Part shown: one piece after another, positions 47,101-59,100 of the stretch | Position numbering within the stretch: the first letter of the stretch is position 1 | Layout: the number at the start of each line of letters is the position of its first letter | Assembly: GCA_021014325.1 (NCBI GenBank) | Contig: JAJGQC010000658.1 | Span: 62,001 to 126,000 of the forward strand | Reading direction: 5' to 3' | Source of the DNA: Plazaster borealis | Taxonomy: Eukaryota; Echinodermata; Asteroidea; Forcipulatida; Labidiasteridae | DNA length: 64,000 nt | Made by a program: the position numbers and the translations under genes | Notes under the pieces: model-generated | Told to the model about the DNA's origin: nothing | The model's database searches: none | Seen by the model: only the letters and a program-made list of their open reading frames with translations

Positions 47101-50100
47101 TCCATAACGTTTAAATTGTTGCAACTGGTGCCGCACTTGTTTTTGCTTAGCAAAGAAATTTGATAAGCAGTATTTTCTGCTTAACAGCTTTATGAAATAG
47201 GGCCCTGATATCACTGCACTGTTCTCCAGCAGTTTATGTAACAAGTCCAGCCGGAACAGTAATAATAAGTGCTCAGGGCCCAAATTCATAAAGCTGTTTA
47301 GCAGAAAATTCTGCTCAGGAAATATCTTTGCTAAGCAAGAAATGAGTGGGGTACCAGTCACAGCAATGGTAACTGTATGGTATTTTGGCTGGTAACCTAT
47401 TTTTCCTAAGCAAGAGTTTTCTGTGCTTAGCAAGTTTTTGTGCTTACATGCTTTATGAAATTATGCCCTGGTAAGACTAGCCTACATCTGCTTACAGCCC
47501 AACCAAGCCTATAATAAGTAAAGCACTCTGTATGTGTTAAGAGGGGGCACTCAAATACTGACCTTGTATCTACTATTCCTTGAGTGATATCAGTGATTTG
47601 TTGTCTCTGTGCAGCAGCTAACTGTGTAAGATGCTCAGTGAATCCTTTGCAGCGTTCAATATTACCAACACCCAATTCCTAATAACAAGCCACACAAATA
47701 CCTTGAAATTATTAAGGCAGGTGTTAACCTTTACACTTTTTACATCAAATTTTGCATCTTGCAATCAGAGAGATTTTGTACAACAATCAGGGAGATATTT
47801 AAAATTACATTCAACACAATAGGCATAAGTGTACACACATGGAAAACATGCATACATTCAGTATTTGTGTATTTATGTATTTCTGTTGCCCTGGTCTTGG
47901 TGACTCTGCACATCTCCACAAGACTTACAAATTTTCCAGTGGAAGTTCCCTTGGCAAAATGAAAATGGCCGTGGCCCAATCAAATTACCCCCCCCCCAAA
48001 AAAAAAAAAAAAAAAACACAAACAAAATTCAAACAAACAAATCCAAACTCCCAACATTAAGGAAGCGTCTCAAAAGTCTTGGGCGGTTGGATTGGTGTCT
48101 TCCCTCGCCTTCCACCTCTAGGACCCCGGTTCGAATCCCACTGGGGGGGGGCACTATGTGGATTGGGTTTTCAGTCACTACCTGACTGCGTCGGTTTTCC
48201 CTGGAGTATTTCTCTGGGGTTTTCCTCCTACATCTAAAACTGAATTTTCTCTCTTGTATTCTCTTCGCTTTTCTGAGAGTCACCGACTTCACGACCAGAA
48301 TAAATGAAATGAAAAAAATGAAATGAAAAGTAGAGCCTGTTCTAGGCACAAAAGAACTTTCCCATGGGCACACGCCCGTGTGGAAGGAGATTCTGTCCCC
48401 CTGGTAATTCTGTACCCCCATGCGGCGAACTGTGTACAAACTTTCCTGATAGCGCCCTCTTTTGACACATTCTCCTTCAGCCCATGTTAATTTCCCATAG
48501 GGGGGAGAGAATCTCCAGGGGACACCCGCATTCCACTGGACGGCCAGAATGTTCCACTGGACCACATCATTGTGCCCAAGGACGGCAGCAACCCTACATG
48601 AGTGAATATGTGCATTATCCAGCGGTCCAATGAAACGGTCCATCATCTCGTTCTGGAATACTTATCTGATTCAATTCTGACTTTTGAGACGCTCCCTAAA
48701 GAACCATGATGGTGTCAGTCTTAATCTTTGTATATTTATTGATTATGCCTAAACTTTTTTTGCTATCTCTTCAGTACATAAATTGTCTCTGATTTTATTA
48801 TTATTTTATTTGTATATCATGTCAGTGTACCTATTGTCTATTGTCTGTTTGTCCTTCATTTGACTGTTTTCTACAAGGTTTTGCACAACAGCCAAAGCTA
48901 TATTTGCTTATACAAGGTTGATTTTTTGTTAACTCTTTATTTACATAGAAAGGCTGTTGTTCCTTACAGAAGTATGGAAATCAATTTGAAGACGTTATTG
49001 AATTGAAACTTTATCTACAGTCCCCCCCTACAGTACCTTTGAAGGTACAGCAAGAGCCATCTGCAAAGCTGCCCTCCTAGCAATAGACTTGACAAAATGA
49101 CTCTGGCATCCTTCCCACAGTCTAACCATCTCTGATTGGTTCAAGCTGCAAAACAACATAAATAATCATTACCCAGTTTGCTTTGAGATTCAAAAACATT
49201 TATCCATTACCCTTGCAGGATTCTTTCTAGCCATTAATAAATAGATTTGTAAATGAAACTCCGTTTGCACAATCATATAAAAATGTTTTCTCATTGACGT
49301 TTGCAAATTTTAATGGCTCATAATTTTTTTTAAGGTCTTGTTTCTGAAGCACAATCCGACCGTTGGAAAGCCGTTATGTAACGGCAGATCATCAACCCAT
49401 GCCCAGCCGAACATATGGCATCCCAGAGAGAGAAGCAAGGCCTCATGACAATGCAGTATAATCTGTCTTTACAAAATTTACCCTAAAGTTTCAATCAATT
49501 AAAATTTGAGTAACTTTTCTCATCCATTTTTGATGAAAATTTGAGGGTGATTAAAAAACCCCAGAAAACAACTAAAACAACTCAAATTACTATTCAGGAT
49601 ACAACGTTAACTTTGACCTTTTGGGAGAGTGGAAGTAAGTGAAATCTTGCAGCCATTTTACAGTGGAAGTAAGTGAAATCTTGCAGCCATTTTACAGTGG
49701 AAGTGAAATCTTGCAGCCGTTTTACAGTGGAAGTGAAATCTTGAAGCCGTTTACAGTGAAAGTGAAATATTGCAGCTGTTTTACAGTGAAAGTGAAATCT
49801 TGCAGCTGTTTTACAGTGGAAGTGAAATCTTGCAGCCGTTTTACAGTGCAAGTAAGTGAAATCTTGCAGCCGTTTTACAGTGGAAGTAAGTGAAATCTTG
49901 CAGCCGTTTTACAGTGGAAGTAAGTGAAATCTTCCAGCTGTTTTAGACGGCAGCTGAAAAACATTTTTGGAACTAGCCACTTGTTGCCGCTATTGGCTCT
50001 GAAGGGTTGAATAAAGACACTGGAGTGGTTATTTAATAGATGTTAAATTTGCATCGGGGATAAAGAATATTATATTTGGTTTTTTACCCGTACACCGATG

Positions 50101-53100
50101 TGTGTAAAGCACTGTAAACTCAGTACTTTCCCCGAGTCCTGTGAAAAAAAAATCACAGGCATATTACTCGGGTGGGATTCGAACCCACGACCTTTGCAAT
50201 TCTAGAGCAGATGTCTTACCAACTAGACCACCGAGATTGCCCGGTAGCTAGAGGCAGTTCGAATCCTACATTTTAGCAGCGGGGACCGCGACAATTTAAT
50301 AGATGTTAAATTTGCATCAGGGATAAAGAATATTATATTTGGTTTTTACCCGTACACCGATGTGTGTAAAGCACTGTATACTCAGTACTTTCCCGAGTCC
50401 TGTGAAAAAAATCACAGGCATATTACTCGGGTGGGATTCGAACCCACGACCTTTGCAATTCTAGAGCAGATGTCTTACCAACTAGACCACCGAGATTGCC
50501 CGGTAGCTAGAAGCAGTTCGAATCCTATATTTTAGCAGCGGGGACCATGACAATTTAATAGATGTTAAATTTGCATCGGGGATAAAGAATATTATATTTG
50601 GTTTTTACCCATACACCGATGTGTGTTAGCACTGTATACTCAGTACTTTCCCGAGTCCTGTGAAAAAAATCACAGGCATGTTACTCGGGTGGGATTCGAA
50701 CCCACGACCTTTGCAATTCTAGAGCAGATGTCTTACCAACTAGACCACCGAGATTGCCCGGTAGCTAGAGGCAGTTCGAATCCTATATTTTAGCAGCGGG
50801 GACCGTGACAATTTAATAGATATTAAATTTGCATCGGGGATAAAGAATATTATATTTGTTTTTTACCCGCAAATTTAACATGCTGCTGCTAAAATATAGG
50901 ATTCGCAAAGGTCATGGGTTCGAATCCCACCCGAGTAATATGCCTGTGATTTTTTTTTCACAGGACTCGGGAAGGTACTGAGTATACAGTGCTTTACACA
51001 CATCGGTGTACGGGTAAGGAGTGGTTATTATTTGAATACTCACTCGATGCTTTCCTCTTTTGTATCCAATGCAACAGCAAGATCAATCGGTTGCACCATC
51101 AAAGCTTCATTCTGATTGGATGTATTGACTACAGCAAGCCCTTTTCTGTATGAGAGACCTGTTATGATTGGACAGAATCATAATAAAGTATAACTCGCTA
51201 TTTTCTTTTTAGCTTGCGTTTCGGTGGTTGAGTCTGCAATACATGTTCAGAGAATCTAAGCAAGTATCAATAGTCTTGTCAACATTGCTGATATTGTACC
51301 CTATATTGATTCAAAGAGTGTATGCACAAAAACAGCAACACGTTTACCAAAGATGCCAATGCTGTAACATGTCGGAGCCTGAGGACGTAAATGAATTGAA
51401 AATTTACAAAATACTGAACAGTTTGACATATAGTCATACATTCTTACACTTTTTAACAAAAAGGACATTCATTAATGGGAATAAAAGAGTAGTGACTTGG
51501 TTTCAAACCACTGTTTAAAACCTTGCAGGGTTGTGGCAGTGCAATATAAAAACCACAGTGGATGATATTGATTGGTCAGACAGTAGGAGGGTTGACTGAG
51601 TAGTTGCATTCACAATGTGATATCATATTGCAGGCTGGCACAGTTCATCTATCATTCAAAACCATGTGGATGATATTGAATGGTCAAACAGTAGGAGGGT
51701 TAATAATCGTAATTCCATTAGAATGTCAGAGGTTATGTTTTACCGATAGTGGTGAGATATCTGAAGAGGTCAGCTAGGGCCTTCCTCTTTCGCTGTTGGA
51801 TCCGACGAACCTGTGACTTTTGTTTGTCCTTATCTGCATCCTGTAAAAAAGTAAACATACAAATTTACAACACATTTTCAGATAGTTGTTGATATTTCTA
51901 ATCATAAAAACCCCACAATTTAATATGAATAAATTACTGCGACTAAAAATACACAGTTCTTATACAGCGACTTATCACACAAGAAAAAAAAATACAAACA
52001 AACAAACCAGTCAGATTTGTTTAAAGTCACCTCAAACATACAAGACAGAAGCCTTACCTTTGTGATATCGAGACCCTGCAGTTCTTTCACCCCAGACACA
52101 ATTTCACCTTAGAGTGAAAAACAGTTAGGGAATTCTCAATTAATAATTTGGGACACTTTTAAATGAAACACCAAGTTGATTAGGGCCCGATTTCATGGCT
52201 CTGCGTACCGCCAAATTCTGCGCTTACGATCACCATTCTCCGCTTACTGTGCAAGCGCCAAATTTTGCTAGCTGTGTAAACAAAGAATACCAAGTAACGT
52301 TGAGTACGCACGCGCACAAGCAAAATTTCCCTACTAACCCTGTGAATTACACTTGACGAAAGCGCAAAATTCCCTGCTTCCATAAGCTTACGGTAAGCAG
52401 AGCCATGAAATTGGGCCCAGATGTGCAAATTGTTTAACTGCAAGCTTTTTTTTCTTTGTCAGCTCAAGCATTGTTGTACTCCTTTTCAAAGACTTGATGA
52501 TGATTTTATGTATGTTAGGCCTACATTTGAATACACTTGTCCAGTTTGCTTCTCCAGTCTTAGCAAATCTCAGTTGGAATGTCTGGAGATATTACAGCAA
52601 AAGGCCCTCCGCATTATCTTAACCAAGGACTTCTGTAATACTAAGCCATTCAATGGAATTTACTCCCAGTTTGGTTTGTCACCTGTCTCTCTTAAATTTG
52701 GTAAATCGCTGAAAATACAGACACTTGTCTTCCGCCCATTAGAAACGATAACCTCAGAAATGTGTATTCAGTTTGCAGTAACACCATGTCTACGTATCTA
52801 CTTTGCTTTGTAGATTTGTTCTTTGAGAACTTGTCTTGCTTTTTATTCTACTGCCGCGGAGTAGATTTCAGAATTCGGGAGACTACTTAGTTCTGAAAAG
52901 AACTGTCCTGCTTGTTAACTACTAACCGAGGGCAGAAGGTAGGAAATCAGCCGGGACTACTACTTTGGCTTAGTGGATCGAGGGGACTTAACTTCACTGC
53001 CGCGGAGTGAGTTCTAATTGGTCTCAACGTTTCAACTAGCCAGCTCTAGTCATTGTCACTTCCGAAATCTACTCTGCGGCAGTAGAATAAACAGCAAGAC

Positions 53101-56100
53101 AAGTTCTCAAAGAAGAAAACCTACAAAGCAAAGTAGATTTATATACATGGTGTTACCACAAACTGAATATAGCTCACCATACAACGCCTCAAAACCCAAA
53201 ACCTCAGAAATGCAAACAAACGCTGCCCAATTAAGTGTCAAACTAAGAGGCATAAAAACAGTCCCATCTTGTCCTTCACCACACTTCTCAATAGTTGATT
53301 TTTTAATGGGTTTCTGCTGGTTTTTAATGTACATAATTTAACACTTTTCTTTTTAAACACCTTCCTGTTTTTTAATTGAGTTTCTTTTAAAGTTTGTTAT
53401 TGCTGTTGAACTTCTTCTTTATTGTTAAAGGTAATTCAGCTCTCGGGCTGCGATGTTTGCATTTTTATAAACCAATAATAATAATAACATTAACATTTTT
53501 AAGCTCAAGGAGGATTCCAGTTCTGCTTTCTTTACCTGTGAATTCATCCACAGCAGTTGTCAGAGCCGGATATGGGCACTTCTTGAAGAAAGAGCGGCAC
53601 AGTTTTGTCATCCTTGGCAGAAGACTAGACAGCCTTGCATGTAATGAACTATCACTCTTCAAAACGGTGGCAGAAGGTGGGATATCGCCAATGTAGCTCT
53701 GTCATATAAAAAGGAAATTTAACAGTTAATTAATTAATAACTAGTTCTTATATAGCGCATTTCTCAACAACATATCAATGCGCTTTACATTAGTGCCCTG
53801 GTCATTGGGCCAATAGTAAAGTCTGCCCCAAGCCAAAATGGCTCATCAGGCCAGTGTTCATATCCGGTTTCCTTGGCGTTAAACAACTGAGAATATTTCT
53901 ATCCCCCCTGGACAGGATGCCAGTCCATCGCAGGTACCCATTTGTACTCCTGGGTGAAGAGAAGCAATAATGGTGAGGTGTCTTGCTTAAGGACACAAGT
54001 GTCATGACCGGGACTTGAACCCACACTCTGCTGATCAGAAACACTAGAGCTCGAGTCCGGTATTCTTATCCCCTCGGCCACGACACGCCACTCTTGGGCC
54101 AATAACATACCTGTTATCTTTCTCAGCTCCCTGGGGAGTATACAGCCTCCAGCTGCCAAGGCCCTTCTGAAGGCTATTCAAAAATCACTTAGGGTTTTGT
54201 CCCTTGCTCTAGGACATAAATGTCACAACTGGGACTTAACCTGCACTCTGAAAACACGAGTCCAGTGCATTACAGCTTCTTAACACCCATTTCAGGCGCA
54301 CTCCGGAGTCATGCCGAACCAAATAGATAAGGAGAGACTCGAGGCCGATCCAAATAAATTTCAATTTCAGACAGCATGGGGTATTCCATCCTACTATTTG
54401 TAAACAACAGGGTCAACAACAGACGTCAGTTTTGCCGTATATTGTTTTAATTAAAAAGTTTAGTAATAAAAAACGTGTAGTTAACAATATGGCGAGCCAT
54501 ATGTAAATAAGCCTCCTTGCTATATTAGCTGAATGGAGAAGAAGAATACTTGAAAATATTAGCATTAAGCAATTTTTCTTCTAGTACTACACTTTAACGT
54601 CAAATTTTCATAAGATTCAGCCCATAACAAGAGTCATTCAGAACAACTTCCAGATGGTCCAGTTGTTCCCAACTGTTTCAGACGTCAAACTTTTTCATGT
54701 ACTTCATTCAATAATTTGGTTTGGCGCGCCACTGGAGCTCCTTTCTGAAACGGGTGCAACTCACCTTGTATACCTCAGGGGTTAAAAACTCATTGTACGT
54801 CCTTGATCCGGTACCTAGACTCTCTACAGCTGAAATCTCTTCCTTCTCTGCTATTTGACTGTCTGTGAAGACACACTTCGATGATTCCTTCAGTTCAGTC
54901 TGGTGCCAGAGGAAAACAAACAAGAGCAGATTATTCACAGGAGAAGAAGGGTATACTGCTGGGTCCATAGGTTTAGGGATCAAGTACATTGACTGGTACA
55001 GTTCTCAGATCTTGTTAGAACACACAAACTTATGGATCGGGTTTGTGAGGTCCTGCTATTGTTGTTCTATTATTCCCTTTTCTAAAGAAATCCTCTGTGG
55101 GGTTCAAGTTGAACAAAGAGTTTGTGCTTGAACAAATAGGGACCATCATGGCTCTGCTTTAATACCGCCTAATTCTGCGCTTGTGATCACCATTCTTTGC
55201 TTACAAGGCAAGCGCCAAATTTCTGCGCTAACTGTGTAAGCAAAGAATGTCTAAGAACATGGAGTACGCTCGCACACAATCACAAATTCCGTGCTCACCT
55301 CTAAAATGCGCTCGACGTAAGCGCGGAATTCCCTGCTTCCGTAAGCACAGAGACTTTGCTTACGGTAAGCAGAGCCATGAAATTGGGCCCTGTTTAGACT
55401 CGGTCTAGCATTACTATAACGTTATTGTAACATCGTTCAACATGACTGCACACTTTCAAGAACAGCTTGACTAAACAAGAATTGAGAAATGTAACGGTCA
55501 CTTTTAAAGACTGTACCTCAAATTTTTTACTGAACTTGTGCAGCGTCTTGTGTGATTTTTCAACGGCCAGTTTAACTGACCAGAAGTTGATGTCATTCCA
55601 GCGAGCAATCTTCACATAACCCTGAAATAAATAAAAGGTGAAAGAAACAGCTTGTTAAAGGCAGGGTGTACTTTTGGTAATTACTCCACAAGTTAACGAC
55701 CATAAAAACTCACTTGGTAAAGAGCACTGGAGAGCTGTTGATAGGTAAACCCGCTTCTGTACACACGTGGAACATTAACACGCCCACACATTCCATTGTG
55801 TAGCCTGCACATGCAAACGCTTTTTTTCCCACTATACAAAGGAAAACTGGAATTCATGCTCGAAAAATCCCTTTTTTAAGAAGTCATTGCGTAATCCTGG
55901 ATTCCAGACCTTAATCCTTTTGTTGTACAAACGTGAATTACGAGAGATCGATAGGCTGCCACCATTGTTCATAATTGTATTCACCATATGGGAGGTAAGT
56001 CCAAGATTCCAGCATACCATGGCTGACTGATTATCGACCTACAGCCAAGGGTTGCCCAATTCAAGGTGAACACATTCCATATTCTCTTGGAGAGAGAATG

Positions 56101-59100
56101 AAAAATCCCACTGCATTGTATGAGAATGTTTATTGTCTTTGCTTGGTTTAGTCATAGTTTCATTATAAAGGCCTTGTTAAACGGGGCAACTTTTGTCGGC
56201 AACTTGAAGGCAACCAACTGCAGTGCATACTAGAAGACCACTTTGGTAGCACATGAGTAATTTTTCAAACAGTGTCTTACGATCACCAAGAAAATAATGT
56301 GAACATTCAAATGTGAATGCATTTCCTTTTTGGAGATGCCTGGAACTGGTTGCCAGTAAATTGCCTCGTGTGACATGGTCCTCGCAACTATATTCTCAAA
56401 ACGAATTAATCTGAAAGCTCAAAAAACCCAAAACCATACATCAGCATGAAAGTCCCAGTTCCAAGTGGTTAACGAAAGAGTTTGATCTCCTTTTTGGCGA
56501 GCTGCTTTAGCAGAATGCGAGCCTATGTAATACCGATTTTGTCCGTCCGTGGTCCGTCCGTCCGTCCGTCCGCCTGCATTGAGACTTTTTGTTAAAGTTT
56601 TTGCCTTAGATAATTTGTTGTGGTATGTAATTGTTTTTGTGTGAATAGATTCACTAGGTGAAAATGGAAATTGTGGTCAAGTTTTTCTATTGTTTAAATA
56701 TGTTAAAGTTTTCAGGGTTCATTATTACCCTCTGGATATTAAACAGCTTCTGTCCGGCCATCCGCATCAAGACTTTTTGTTAAAGTTTTTGCCTCATGGT
56801 GTTAGATAGTTTGTTGTGTAAAATAATTGTTTTTACTCTCAATTGCAGTTCATTTGTCTTACAGCCAAAATGTGGTTGGATCCACAGTGTGCAAATGGAA
56901 ATTGTTTAAAAATGTTAAAGTTTTCAGGGTACATTATTACCCTCTGGAAATAAAACAGCTCTGTCCGACCATCCGCATTGCCTCTTTCCCACATGTCAAA
57001 CCAAGCAGGCAATGGTCAACTACATACTTGTTAATTGTCCCCACCTCTTTGAACATCAGTTGATCAAACGATTGTTTTTCTATTATTCATTGTTTCTCTA
57101 TCGGGCGTTCGGCAGCTCGCCTTGGCAGCTTCTGCTGTTCTAGTTTCAATGAATATTTGGTGATCTCCAACATTACCTTCAGTTCCTTCTCTATGGGTGC
57201 CCTACGGCTCTTGATCTCAGCCTCCACTGCTGGCAACAACTGCTTGTAGTAACAATGAAGATTCCACAGAATGCTTTGGAGCTCCACTGCAAAGTAATAG
57301 TAATTAAATAATAATATAATCTTATATAGTGCCCGTATCTACTAATAAGGTTCTCAAGGTGCTCAATTTATGTAGCACCTTATAAGGGTTTACAAGGTGC
57401 TGTGGCGCATTCATCAGCCACTGCCAGAAACACTGGGGCAAACCCATTCTCTTAGTGATAAGTCAGTATACTGGGTATTTTACGTGCATTACACAACACA
57501 CTGGACAAACGGCATTACTTCCCATTCGAAGGACGAAGCAATATTGGTTAAGTGTCTTACTTAAGGATACAAGTGTCACGGGACTCAACCCACACTCTGC
57601 TAAAGGAGCATACTTTTAGACCATTCCTATAACTTTCTCAACTCCCTGGGAGCATACAACCCCAAGCTGCTTAAATTAGCGCTAAGGGGTTAATCCAACA
57701 CAATGCTGTCTCAGCCCTCTCAGGTTCCCATTTATACACCTGGGTTAAGGGAAGCAATTATGGTTAAGTGCCTTGCTCAAGGACAGAAGTGTCATGAACA
57801 GAAAATTAACACTCCTATGATTCAACCATTAGAACTCGAGTCCGATGCAGTAGACCGCTCGGCCACAACACACCACAATGAGCCTAAAGAGGTGGTTGCG
57901 AAACCAAACTATTCCAAACGATTTCTGATGAATGTACTCCGGACAAAAACAAAGATTCTTTGCATGTGATTGTCACTGAGTGTAGCTCACGTTGTTTTTG
58001 GCTGCTTGGCTGCATCGCTGTCTGACAGTGGAATGAATAGAGCGTCTGAAGCCTCGTTGAAAACTCCCCCAGGCTGGAGCCCTCCATGAACTGTTGCAGC
58101 GCAGCTATCACACCCTCAATGCCTTCAACTCTCCCCTCAGTTTCATCTTCCTCATTGTGTTGGCGGCCATCTTGATCGCTGGTTGCCGTGGTAGCCTCTG
58201 AGCAGAGATGTGATTGGACGAGTTGATAGATATGAAACCACCACTTGGTGGCACTCTGTTCCTGACGGTACGCAACAGTGTCTAAGCAAGCAGACCAACA
58301 CCTGAACATAAATCATAGGAAAATTAGTTTACAATTACCAAATTCATGAAAACTGACAATGATGAAACTCTGAAGTAATCAAATAACCTAAAGCCTATAA
58401 CCTAAATCAAATAACCCCAACCTAAAAAAGTATTCGAGTAGAATTCAATGTTTTCCTTTTAAATGAAAGATTTGGGGTTGAACAAAGAAAAATTGACTAG
58501 AGCAGGATTTGAACCAATGACCTCCGGATTAACGTGCCGTCGCTCTACCACCTGAGCTATCTAGCCCTTAGTTGGTAGAGTGCTGGCATGTTAATCCGGA
58601 GGTCGTGGTTCAAATCCCACTCTAGTAAATTTGTCATTGTTCAACATTCATTAAAAATTTACCCAGTCAGTTTCCCTGGTGGTTTATTATTTGATATGAA
58701 ATGAAAGCTCAGAATGTCCATTTTGTTTAATGAAATTTTCAAGGCAACCTGACAGCAGAAAGTAGCAGTGGTTCAAATTGTTAGACAGCTACTGTTCTGT
58801 ACCTGTCCAATAACATTACAATACTTAATGTCCATATTAGGATCTGGATTTTAATCCTTCGGATGGGACATAAAGGAAAATCCTAGTCTTTCAGGAAAAT
58901 CCTATTCATCAACACTGTAAAAAAACCACTGTGTGGACGTGTGTTAGTCCACTGAGTGTTTCAAAACCCTGCCTTGTGTGGACCTCTTTTGTACTCAGGT
59001 TCACACTTTGCATGTAATGCTTACCCACTTCTACAAAAGTTTTGCAAGTTCAGTAGCAACTTGTTAGTTGATTTTGGTGATGGGATTATCACCTACCTGA

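Noticed and set aside
48029..48646. 205-residue minus-strand protein
   Set aside because: It lies across a MITE and an internal SINE, has no recognisable domain, and runs past the element end.
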